From assembly GCA_021825035.1 (NCBI GenBank), contig JAKAIQ010000107.1, positions 1 to 7,372 of the forward strand: a DNA stretch of 7,372 nt, read 5' to 3'. This document shows, in pieces, positions 1 to 5,669 of the stretch. Every line of letters begins with the position of its first letter. Position 1 is the stretch's first letter. The position numbers and the translations under genes were made by a program. The stretch is from Deltaproteobacteria bacterium. Its GTDB lineage: Bacteria > Desulfobacterota > GWC2-55-46. Under the pieces are notes generated by a model that was given only the letters and a program-made list of their open reading frames with translations, did no database searches and was not told the origin of the DNA.

Positions 1-866
1 CCCGACCTTAGGAACTCTTCGAGCTCGCCTACGCCCTTGAACGCGCCGACGGCCTTTTTTCTGTCGAGGCAGGTGTGGACGGTCCCGAGGGCGCCCATGG
101 AGGCGAAGTGCTCGGGTATGACGTAGTTCGCGCCCTCAAGCTCAAGGACGTCCTTGAAGGCCTTTCTGACGCCGAGGTTAGCGGCCACCCCGCCCTGGAA
201 GGATACCGGCGTGACGAACTCCTTGCCCTTTCCGATGGTCGCCTTGAAGTTGCGCGCGACCGCGTAGCAGAGGCCAGCGACTATGTCGTAGTCAGGGGTC
301 GCTATCTGCTGGAGGTGTATCATGTCGCTCTTGGCGAAGACGGAGCACCGCCCGGCGACCCTCGGCGGGTTCTTGCTCTTCAATGCCAATAGCCCGAACT
401 CTTCTATGGTAAGGCCCATGCGGAAGGCCTGCTGGTCGAGGAACGACCCGGTCCCGGCGGCGCAGACCGAGTTCATCTGGAAATCCGCTATGCGGAGCCT
501 GCCGTTGGGCTCAGGGGCGAGGAAGATGAGCTTAGCGTCCTGCCCGCCCATCTCGATGACGGTCCTCACTTCCGGATGGAAGACCTCGACGGCCTTGGCC
601 TGAGCTATGACCTCGTTCGTGAATCCCGCGCCTATTAGCGGGGCTATGAGCTTGCCGCCCGAGCCCGTGGCGGCAACGAGCTTTATGTGCTCATGGCCGT
701 AACGGCCGATGAGCTCGTTAAGTATGGAAAGGCAGGTTTCGAGGGGCTCTCCTTTCGTCCTGATATAGTGTTCTTCGAGGATGTTCCTGTTTTCGTCGAG
801 CACTACGGTATTTGCGCTAACGGAGCCGATGTCAATGCCGATGTACACGTTTCTATATACCGTCAA
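1..866 (-). CDS. CoA-substrate-specific enzyme activase (BadF/BadG/BcrA/BcrD ATPase family), N-terminal part, runs off left edge
   Basis: Members of this family are ATP-driven [4Fe-4S] proteins that inject a low-potential electron into 2-hydroxyacyl-CoA dehydratases or benzoyl-CoA reductases. I read 288 residues. The ASKHA phosphate-binding motif GIDIGSVSANT is at 10-20, ATGSGGK at 66-72, and MGGQDAK at 106-112. The two cysteines expected to bridge the cluster of the homodimer are C135 (in NSVCAAGTGSFLD) and C174 (in GRCSVFAKSD), 39 residues apart as in HgdC. FQGGVAAN follows at 223-230 and ASMGALG at 255-261. The chosen start is TTG at 866-864, with GGAGGT five bases upstream; GTG at 848-846 is an in-frame alternative. 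Short activases of about 260 residues would end near here. This frame is still open at the edge, and its wording resembles the long two-ATPase-domain form (over 1000 residues) more than HgdC, so the long form is likely but unproven. No dehydratase subunit is visible in the window. Confidence 0.93.
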   Translation of the reverse strand, partial: MTVYRNVYIGIDIGSVSANTVVLDENRNILEEHYIRTKGEPLETCLSILNELIGRYGHEHIKLVAATGSGGKLIAPLIGAGFTNEVIAQAKAVEVFHPEVRTVIEMGGQDAKLIFLAPEPNGRLRIADFQMNSVCAAGTGSFLDQQAFRMGLTIEEFGLLALKSKNPPRVAGRCSVFAKSDMIHLQQIATPDYDIVAGLCYAVARNFKATIGKGKEFVTPVSFQGGVAANLGVRKAFKDVLELEGANYVIPEHFASMGALGTVHTCLDRKKAVGAFKGVGELEEFLRS

Positions 867-1342
867 CTCACACCTCCGCGGACATTATGAATGTGGATTA
901 ATTATTGTAATGATTATTGGTTGCTATATACGAAAGGACTCCCCATGAGAGATGCCCTATTCTTTATCAGCCTGACATATAAAAACATGACAAAGGTCAA
1001 TAACCTGAAAAACTAAAAAAACCGCGAAACGTAACGGTCACTATGTGCGGCGGCAACAGGCCACGATAGTCATTAATAAGACAAAAGCGATCGATCGCAA
1101 CGCCATGTGCCGGACCTTTAACGGCATCCTGCCCAACATGGGGGGTGCCAGTCGGCTGGTGCCATACCGGCGGTAAGGCCGGATTGAGCATCTTAATCCA
1201 TTATGGTTGGATAATTATCCACGTTTTTACATCGGATGTCAATATGAGCGGCAGGATTTTTTTAGGCTCCGGAGGCGTGCGACAGCTTTAAAAAAGGGAG
1301 GAAAGATCGATCGCTGCACTGCGGCCTCAGGTAAAGAGCTTC
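867..1342. other. Gene-free intergenic region with palindromes and stem-loops
   Basis: I see no supportable gene in these 476 bases. The stretch 881-935 is AT-rich and lies just upstream of the activase start, but I find no convincing -35/-10 pair in it. Two perfect 12-base palindromes are present: GCGATCGATCGC at 1087-1098 and GGATAATTATCC at 1209-1220. GATCGATCGC recurs at 1305-1314. Two adjacent hairpins lie at 1144-1182 and are listed separately. A 6-bp stem AGGTAA/TTACCT (1329-1334 with 1343-1348) overlaps the ctaB stop codon but has no T-tract on the minus strand, so it is not a clear terminator. The only open frame of note (64 codons, minus, 1191-997) lacks a recognisable family. Confidence 0.6.
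1144..1182. other. Two adjacent stem-loops of unknown role
   Basis: The first hairpin pairs GGTGCCAG (1144-1151) with CTGGTGCC (1156-1163) around TCGG: eight pairs, two of them G-U if transcribed on plus. The second pairs CCGGC (1167-1171) with GCCGG (1178-1182) around a six-base loop. The 5' arm can alternatively pair with GGCATCC further upstream (about 1123-1129). No T-tract follows, so termination is not indicated. This could be part of a small RNA or the remnant of a mobile element; neither is shown. Confidence 0.35.
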
Positions 1343-2221
1343 TTACCTCAGTGTCTTGACCGTCATGTCAACTATGAGGGCCGTAAAAAGGACGCCGAGG
1401 TACATCATCGATATCTTGAAGTTCTTCCATGCGATGTCTTTTTTCGGGTTCCTCATGAGTCTTACGTTCCAGAGGATGAAATAGGCGCCCATCGAAAGGG
1501 CCGCGGCGAAGTAAATCCAGCCGTTGTAGCCCAGTAAGAACGGCACGAACGAGGAGGCTACAAGGAGAATGGTATTTATCAGTATGTAGAGAGCTGTCTT
1601 GCTGTCGCCTATTACGCACGGCAGCATCGGCACGCCCGCTTTTTCGTATTCCTCTCTATGAAATATGGCAAAGCTCCAGAAATGCGACGGCGTCCAGAAA
1701 AACATAATAACTGCCAGAGCTATCGGCGGCATGCACAGCTCAGGCCTCACGGAAGCGCCTCCGGCAAGGACGGCGAAACTCCCGGCAAGCCCGCCTATTA
1801 TGATGTTGGTCCAGCTCCTCCTCTTGAGCCATACCGTGTATATGAAGGCGTAGACGAAGGCGCCGAGCGCGAGGTGGAGCGCGACCATGTCATTAAGGGC
1901 CTTTACGGCAACGAGCAACGATAGCGCGAAGAGCGTTCCGGCGGCTATGAGCACCGTCCGCCCGCTTATCCCGGCGCCGGAAGGAAGCGGCCTTCTCTTG
2001 GTGCGCTTCATGACGGAATCTATGTCGCTATCGAAGTAATGGTTGAAGGCGCTGGCCGAGGCCGAGGCGAGCATCGTGGCGGCGATGAGGAAGGTCATCC
2101 TGTAGACCGAGAACCCGCCCGACTGTGTTGCTATGAGGCCGACTATGGCGCTAAAAGTGATGAGACTGCAGATTCTAAGCTTGAAGAGCTTGAGATACTC
2201 CCGAGCCGGGATAGCTTGCAT
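1343..2221 (-). CDS. ctaB: Protoheme IX farnesyltransferase (heme O synthase)
   Basis: This integral membrane UbiA-superfamily prenyltransferase attaches a farnesyl group to protoheme, giving heme O for heme-copper oxidases. From the chosen start the protein has 292 residues, close to the usual 280-300. The first Asp-rich motif reads NHYFDSDIDSVMKRTKRRPL, equivalent to the CtaB form N-x3-D-x3-D-x2-M-x-R-T-x2-R-P. The family-specific loop signatures YTVWLKRRSWTNIIIGG and WTPSHFW...YEKAGVPMLP are intact, and about nine hydrophobic segments are visible. I prefer ATG at 2221-2219, which has GGAGGGG (2235-2229) seven bases upstream. An in-frame GTG at 2260 would add 13 hydrophilic residues but lies almost at the predicted transcription start. 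The gene lies downstream of, and in the same direction as, the oxidase homologue at 2559-3974. No heme A synthase (ctaA) is seen, so heme O or an unmodified heme O-like cofactor would be the end product here. Confidence 0.95.
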   Translation of the reverse strand: MQAIPAREYLKLFKLRICSLITFSAIVGLIATQSGGFSVYRMTFLIAATMLASASASAFNHYFDSDIDSVMKRTKRRPLPSGAGISGRTVLIAAGTLFALSLLVAVKALNDMVALHLALGAFVYAFIYTVWLKRRSWTNIIIGGLAGSFAVLAGGASVRPELCMPPIALAVIMFFWTPSHFWSFAIFHREEYEKAGVPMLPCVIGDSKTALYILINTILLVASSFVPFLLGYNGWIYFAAALSMGAYFILWNVRLMRNPKKDIAWKNFKISMMYLGVLFTALIVDMTVKTLR

Positions 2222-2271
2222 TACGGAACCCCTCCGGTCAAGATTTTTTTGGTTAATCACTGTCCTACCGT

Positions 2272-2301
2272 ATCGTATGACTGAAGAGCTAAAAATGACA
2301 A
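2272..2301 (-). promoter_or_regulatory. Candidate sigma70-type promoter for ctaB
   Basis: On the minus strand TTGTCA (2301-2296, five of six bases to consensus) is followed after 18 bases by TACGAT (2277-2272, four of six). Transcription would start near 2265, giving a leader of about 44 bases to the ATG at 2221. It suggests ctaB can be transcribed independently of the oxidase homologue 337 bases upstream. It was found by eye only. Confidence 0.4.
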
Positions 2302-2421
2302 TTAAGAGACTTTATCGCAACCGATGGTTCAATAGGTCTCGACATCGCTACTTCATTACAAATATCTTGGCTATCCGCGTTTTCGATAACCGGAGTAGAT
2401 TTTTAAATTACCGTTTGACAT

Positions 2422-2438
2422 GCAGGCCAGAGGCCTGC
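2422..2438. repeat. Perfect inverted repeat (7-bp arms, 3-base centre)
   Basis: GCAGGCC (2422-2428) and GGCCTGC (2432-2438) flank AGA. The repeat is GC-rich in an AT-rich spacer. It sits two bases after TTGACA (2415-2420, plus) and nine bases before a good Shine-Dalgarno sequence. There is no T-tract on either side, so it is more likely an operator or a stable 5'-leader hairpin than a terminator. Confidence 0.55.
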
Positions 2439-2458
2439 GGCAATAAAAAGGAGAAACT

Positions 2459-2515
2459 ATGAAATTCCAAGTTTTATCCTTATACAACCTTTTTAGAGGA
2501 AAAGCAATATTTTAA
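2459..2515 (+). CDS. Possible 18-residue small peptide ORF (leader peptide or remnant of a gene start)
   Basis: The frame reads MKFQVLSLYNLFRGKAIF then TAA. It has an unusually good ribosome-binding site for an otherwise empty spacer: AAAAGGAG ending at 2453, five bases before ATG. Directly upstream is the inverted repeat at 2422-2438. I do not recognise the peptide. It could be a real short protein, a leader peptide, or the 5' end of a deleted gene. The next gene on this strand is not until 4419, and the tail-to-tail neighbour at 2559 is on minus, so an attenuation role for a downstream gene is not evident. Confidence 0.3.
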   Translation: MKFQVLSLYNLFRGKAIF

Positions 2516-2558
2516 TGCGTCCAGGGAATCATGACATTTTAAAAGCGCGCCGAGAATA

Positions 2559-3974
2559 CTACCTTGCGCTTGTCGATTCCGTCCAGTCCCCGATCGTACT
2601 CGCCTTTTCAAGCGCGGTACCTGGCCTGCCCAAAAGCGTAAGGAGCGCGTTCAGTACAAAGGTTATTCCGCCGGCTATGGCGACAAGGCCGCCAACGCCC
2701 ATTATGGACATGCCGATGATCTTTCCCATGCTATTGAGATTCTGAGCCGCGCCGTAAGTCTTTCTTGCGACCCCATGCTCTCCGGCTATAAACAGTCCCA
2801 CGGCAAAAAGAACTATGCCGAGGGTGTAGAGCCATGGTTGAACGGAAGCCATCTTCTTGCTCCAGAGCGCTTTCTTGAAGGCCGGGATTATTTCGTAGAA
2901 AAGCCCCATGAATGCTATTGTGACAGCCCCGATTACGCAGTGATAATGAGCAGGTATCTTCGTATTTGTGCCCCGTATAGTCAGGGCTATTATCCCGCCC
3001 AATACAAAGATGGCCATTGAAAGCATGAGCGATGAAAACGCTGGATCCTTCCAGCTCTTTCCATTCCGCAGGGCAAGGCCAAGTGTGGCGAGTATAAAAA
3101 CGGCCGTTGACGGGCCGAGCCCCCACTGCATGAGAGCGGTAAAGCCCGCCTTATAGCCGGGAGAGTTGATGTCCTGCAAGATATATATGAAAGGAGCCGG
3201 CAAAATAAAAAGTATATAGATAAGGAAAAGGAGCTTGGATACGCCGGCGCTCAAGGGTTCACGCGATAGCAGCAGCCGCGCCAGGTATACCCATGCCGTT
3301 GCCATGGCTATTGTGTTCGCGAACTGAAGCATATGTCCGCCTCCCCAGAAAAAACGTTCGTAGTCCCATATCGGCTCATGCAGTGCCGAAAGGCTATAGC
3401 CTGCGATGGCAAAGCAGATGAAGGCCGCAGCAACAGCAATGCCTGCACAGGCCATGCCGAAGGTAACGGACGGCAGAGTTTTCCCAGTGAGCTTGGCTTT
3501 TATGAGAGTCCCGAAAGTATTCAGGAGATTTAGTGATATCCCAAGGGCGAAAAGAAGCACTCCGGCATAAAAGGTAGGGGCCGAAAGAAGGGGGATGTAA
3601 TTAACGATTATCCCTTTGCCCATTCCGAAAAGCGCCGAGAACCCAACAAGAAACATCCCGGCGAAGGCTATGGCCAGGGAAATCCAGCCGAGCGAAGCCG
3701 ACCAGAGCGTCATGCCAACGTTGCGAGTCGATGTAAGGGTCAGGAGGAAGCCCTCGAAGGCGAGGAACCATATTACTACCGCCATGTCTACGTGTCCGAC
3801 AAGGGCTACGTAGATATAGTCGCGCCCGAGCGGCAGGAAGTCTTCGATGACCGGCGTCCTTGCCATTGCGACCATAAAAGCGAATATGCCGGCAAAGACG
3901 AGCGAAAAAACAGCGAGCCAGAGCCAGCCATAAAGAAGCCTATCCGTTTCATTTTCATTCCTGTATCTGTCCAT
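2559..3974 (-). CDS. Divergent heme-copper oxidase subunit I homologue (cbb3/NorB-like) lacking the helix-VII CuB histidines
   Basis: The protein has 471 residues with about 12 hydrophobic segments, the size of CcoN/NorB-type catalytic subunits. Family landmarks are H61 in VGHVDMAVVIWFLAFEG (helix II, low-spin heme ligand position), H214 in FFWGGGHMLQFAN (helix VI, CuB histidine position) and the pair H343/H345 in IPAHYHCVIGA (helix X, high-spin and low-spin heme ligands). In canonical members helix VII carries an adjacent His pair that completes the CuB site. Here the corresponding stretch (about 246-268, FILPAPFIYILQD) has none. The only other histidines are H199 and H400, both near predicted loops. 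Heme binding therefore looks possible, but a normal binuclear O2- or NO-reducing centre does not. Start: ATG at 3974, with AAGGA (3987-3983) eight bases upstream. No subunit II, CcoO or CcoP gene is adjacent; ctaB follows downstream in the same orientation. Alternatives are an electron-transfer heme protein, a gas sensor, or a non-canonical NO-processing enzyme. Confidence 0.85.
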   Translation of the reverse strand: MDRYRNENETDRLLYGWLWLAVFSLVFAGIFAFMVAMARTPVIEDFLPLGRDYIYVALVGHVDMAVVIWFLAFEGFLLTLTSTRNVGMTLWSASLGWISLAIAFAGMFLVGFSALFGMGKGIIVNYIPLLSAPTFYAGVLLFALGISLNLLNTFGTLIKAKLTGKTLPSVTFGMACAGIAVAAAFICFAIAGYSLSALHEPIWDYERFFWGGGHMLQFANTIAMATAWVYLARLLLSREPLSAGVSKLLFLIYILFILPAPFIYILQDINSPGYKAGFTALMQWGLGPSTAVFILATLGLALRNGKSWKDPAFSSLMLSMAIFVLGGIIALTIRGTNTKIPAHYHCVIGAVTIAFMGLFYEIIPAFKKALWSKKMASVQPWLYTLGIVLFAVGLFIAGEHGVARKTYGAAQNLNSMGKIIGMSIMGVGGLVAIAGGITFVLNALLTLLGRPGTALEKASTIGDWTESTSAR

Positions 3975-4012
3975 AATTTTATTCCTTGTTATGAATTGAG
4001 GGAGTTTTTCAG

Positions 4013-4041
4013 ATTATACCCCCTGACCGCCGTTTTTTAAA
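4013..4041 (-). promoter_or_regulatory. Proximal promoter of the oxidase homologue
   Basis: On the minus strand a perfect TATAAT (4018-4013) lies 17 bases after TTTAAA (4041-4036), a poor -35. Transcription would begin near 4006, giving a leader of about 32 bases to the ATG at 3974. The combination of a perfect -10 and a weak -35 is common at activator-dependent promoters, but no activator site is clear. Confidence 0.5.
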
Positions 4042-4181
4042 GAAAAATAAACCCGGCCTAATTCCCTCCCTCGACCGGGTTGGAGGGGAGGGAACAATGG
4101 GTTCAGGACTCACTTTGCCCTTCCGCGAAAGCGGACAGGCGCGCAATAAAGAACATCAGGGTGAACGGCTTGTATATTATA
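4040..4181 (-). ncRNA. Candidate small RNA or attenuated leader upstream of the oxidase homologue
   Basis: On minus, TATAAT (4181-4176) could start an RNA near 4169. Downstream come a GTTCA/TGAAC stem (4166-4162 with 4105-4101) and, enclosed by it, a hairpin TCCGC/GCGGA (4135-4131 with 4126-4122) with a four-base loop and three further outer pairs. Next, TTCCCTCCC (4094-4086) can pair with GGGAGGGAA (4070-4062), and AACCCGG (4081-4075) with CCGGGTT (4056-4050). The second stem is followed by TATTTTTCTTT, as in an intrinsic terminator. The two stems interlock, so they form either a pseudoknot or mutually exclusive terminator and antiterminator structures. No known riboswitch class was recognised. 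The -35 of this promoter is poor. All of this is pairing by eye. Confidence 0.35.
4050..4081 (-). terminator. Candidate intrinsic terminator or attenuator (minus strand)
   Basis: A 7-bp stem AACCCGG/CCGGGTT encloses an 18-base loop and is followed on minus by an 11-base T-rich tract (4049-4039). It lies just upstream of the proximal promoter of the oxidase homologue, where a terminator has no obvious gene to serve. That is why an attenuator or the end of a small RNA is considered. The loop sequence pairs with 4086-4094, which could block stem formation. Confidence 0.4.
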
Positions 4182-4353
4182 GATAGTCCAAAATAACCGC
4201 CGATAACATGACGGAAATCATTTATTAAACCCCCAAAGGGAATTAATATTTTTATAGGTACGCACTCCGGCGTAAATTAGGGGATACGTAGACGCAAGTG
4301 GGATGGATGGAAAATGGCGCGGGGCGATCATTGCCATAAACGCCTTAATGGGC

Positions 4354-4383
4354 TTGAACGTGGGGCCTCTTCCGGTATATAAT
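4354..4383 (+). promoter_or_regulatory. Promoter of the nfu-led plus-strand cluster
   Basis: TTGAAC (4354-4359) is followed after 18 bases by a perfect TATAAT (4378-4383). The expected start is near 4390, giving a leader of about 29 bases that ends in GGAGG (4407-4411), seven bases before the ATG at 4419. This is the best promoter in the window and probably drives the small-gene cluster. Confidence 0.6.
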
Positions 4384-4418
4384 GTTTTGATACCAAAAAT
4401 TTTTTCGGAGGCACCGAT

Positions 4419-4646
4419 ATGTTAAGAGAAAAGGTGGAAGAAGCGCTTAACGGGATCAGGCCCGCGCTTCAGGCTGACGGCGGGGACGTGGAGATAGTCG
4501 ATATCGACGAGAAGGAGGGCATCGTCAAGGTGCAGCTCCAGGGGGCATGCTCCGGGTGTCCAAGTTCTCAGATAACGCTCGCCATGGGCGTTGAAAGGGC
4601 CATAAGAGACAGGGTTCCGGAGGTAAAACAGGTTCTCTCGATCTGA
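4419..4646 (+). CDS. NifU C-terminal-domain (Nfu-type) Fe-S scaffold/carrier protein
   Basis: The 75 residues form a single NifU-C domain, the size of stand-alone Nfu proteins. The family landmarks are present: VEEALNGIRPALQADGGDVEIVDI at the N-terminal end and GACSGCPSSQITL, with C44 and C47 as the CxxC pair. In Nfu proteins this pair holds a [4Fe-4S] cluster across a homodimer for delivery to apo-proteins in the cytoplasm. Start: ATG at 4419 with GGAGG seven bases upstream. It is the first gene after a strong promoter, 120 bases upstream of the ferredoxin gene. A bare NifU-C domain without the IscU-like N-terminal part suggests transfer or storage rather than de novo assembly. Confidence 0.93.
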   Translation: MLREKVEEALNGIRPALQADGGDVEIVDIDEKEGIVKVQLQGACSGCPSSQITLAMGVERAIRDRVPEVKQVLSI

Positions 4647-4766
4647 AAGGCCTTTATAGTATCGTGTCGGAAACCTGAAACCGGGATATCTTTGCGCCAG
4701 GAGTCGGCGGAGGTGCGCCAAAGCCCGGCGGGTATGTGCTGTCGCATATTCAGAAAGAAGGACTAT

Positions 4767-4955
4767 ATGTCGTATTACATCACGGATGAATGCATTTCCT
4801 GCGGCGTGTGCCTTCCAAACTGCCCGGAAGGGGCTATAAGCGAAGGCAGCCCGTACATCATAGATGCCAGGCTCTGCACCGAGTGCGGCGCGTGCGCCGA
4901 GGTATGCCCGGTCGAGGCTTGCATGCCGGCTCCGGCGGCGACCAAGGCTGGATGA
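4767..4955 (+). CDS. 2[4Fe-4S] ferredoxin
   Basis: The 62-residue protein has two clostridial-type cluster motifs: C9, C12, C15, C19-P in ECISCGVCLPNCPEG, and C37, C40, C43, C47-P in LCTECGACAEVCPVEAC. An extra cysteine, C52, lies soon after the second motif. The length and the MSYYITDECISCG opening match soluble bacterial 8Fe ferredoxins that carry low-potential electrons. The start at ATG 4767 is chosen because AAGGA lies four bases upstream and the cluster motif begins at residue 9. An in-frame TTG at 4692 would add 25 residues that are not ferredoxin-like. The gene is 45 bases upstream of the short oxidase-like gene, so the ferredoxin may be an electron donor or acceptor for that system. 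Confidence 0.93.
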   Translation: MSYYITDECISCGVCLPNCPEGAISEGSPYIIDARLCTECGACAEVCPVEACMPAPAATKAG

Positions 4956-5000
4956 CGCTCGGCGCGTTTTTAGAAAAATACCGTTTAAGGAGACCCTTTA

Positions 5001-5432
5001 ATGAGTTCAGTAACAGTCTGGTTCATACGCTGCGCCATGATCTATTTTCTTATCGCTATACTTTTAGGGCTCCACATGACTGTTGCCGGCCCGGTTTATC
5101 CGGTAATGCCTATTCACGTTCATTTTAACCTTCTCGGCTGGATGTCTATGATGGTTTTCGGGGTCGGTTATCACATACTTCCACGGTTCAGCGGAAAGCC
5201 TCTCTGGAGCGAAAGGCTTTCATACGTGCAACTCTGGACGGCCAACATAGGCCTGATAGGCATGGCCGCAGGCTGGGTAGTGAAGTCATCCGGAGTCGGA
5301 ACTTCGGTGCTGGTCATATTCTCGGTGGTGGAGGCGCTCTCTGTGCTCTTTTTCGTGATAAACATGATGAAGACCATAAAGATAGCCCCGGCCCCTGCGC
5401 CAAAGCCCGCCGCGGTGCCTATAAAGAAATAA
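5001..5432 (+). CDS. Short heme-copper oxidase subunit I-like membrane protein (four helices)
   Basis: The protein has 143 residues with four hydrophobic segments (about 7-29, 42-60, 76-94 and 101-122) and an Ala/Pro/Lys-rich tail. The central motif MPIHVHFNLLGWMSMMVFGVG holds H39 and H41, matching the HxH pair of helix X that ligates the two hemes in oxidase subunit I. H25 and H58 lie in neighbouring segments. By eye it aligns with residues about 315-400 of the 471-residue homologue on the other strand: MPIHVHF with IPAHYHC, GYHILPRF with FYEIIPAF, LWSERLSYVQLW with LWSKKMASVQPW. It thus resembles the C-terminal part of the fold on its own. The start at ATG 5001 has AAGGAG (4987-4992) eight bases upstream. 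Its stop codon overlaps the ribosome-binding site of the next gene. Heme binding, possibly as an oligomer, is plausible but unshown; substrate and partner are unknown. Confidence 0.82.
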   Translation: MSSVTVWFIRCAMIYFLIAILLGLHMTVAGPVYPVMPIHVHFNLLGWMSMMVFGVGYHILPRFSGKPLWSERLSYVQLWTANIGLIGMAAGWVVKSSGVGTSVLVIFSVVEALSVLFFVINMMKTIKIAPAPAPKPAAVPIKK

Positions 5433-5438
5433 GGATAT

Positions 5439-5648
5439 ATGGCCGAAACCATTACAGAAGAGACGATAATAGGCGAAGTGATGGAAAGATATCCGGGAAG
5501 CGTCGAGGTGTTCAGGAAGTACTTCGGCAAAGGGTGCTACACCTGCCCGGGCTCGAGGGTCGAGGACATTTCGTTCGGCGCGACCATGCATAACGCCGAC
5601 GTTGGGACGGTTTTAAGGGAACTTAACGACCTGGCTTCCAAAAAATAA
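5439..5648 (+). CDS. DUF1858-domain protein (hybrid-cluster-protein-associated redox disulfide family)
   Basis: The 69 residues fit the small DUF1858 fold: TIIGEVMERYPGSVEVFRKY, then the CxxC site GCYTCPGS (C33, C36), then a C-terminal helix ending VLRELNDLASK. This family is often linked to hybrid cluster protein and other anaerobic redox genes, and its cysteine pair is thought to be redox active or metal binding. Start: ATG at 5439, with AAGGA (5431-5435) three bases upstream. The preceding gene's stop lies six bases before the ATG, so the pair is almost certainly co-transcribed and translationally coupled. It is similar in size and layout to the next gene (see findings). Confidence 0.85.
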   Translation: MAETITEETIIGEVMERYPGSVEVFRKYFGKGCYTCPGSRVEDISFGATMHNADVGTVLRELNDLASKK

Positions 5649-5669
5649 AAAAATAAAGAAGGTAGAGAA

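Noticed and set aside
75..890. Plus-strand open frames over the activase gene
   Set aside because: They are antisense shadows of a clear minus-strand gene with intact family motifs; none has a recognisable domain or ribosome-binding site.
1119..1150. Sigma54-type -24/-12 element on the minus strand (TGGCAC ... TTGG)
   Set aside because: The distance between the two boxes is too long and the GC doublet of the -12 box is absent.
2222..2260. GTG start of ctaB 13 codons upstream
   Set aside because: The ATG at 2221 has GGAGGGG at proper spacing, the upstream residues are not family-like, and the predicted transcription start is near 2265.
2415..2447. MerR-type promoter with a dyad between -35 and -10
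   Set aside because: The best -10 (AATAAA) would need a 21-base spacer and would place the start after the ribosome-binding site, so the mRNA could not use it.
4323..4360. Resemblance to the fluoride (crcB) riboswitch: GGCGAT, then GCCATAAACGCC
   Set aside because: The hairpin loop is too short for the required pseudoknot, the 3' pairing arm is missing, and the stretch lies over and upstream of the -35 of the nfu promoter rather than inside the leader.
4692..4766. Longer ferredoxin starting at TTG 4692
   Set aside because: The added 25 residues are not ferredoxin-like and ATG 4767 has its own ribosome-binding site directly before the family-typical N-terminus.
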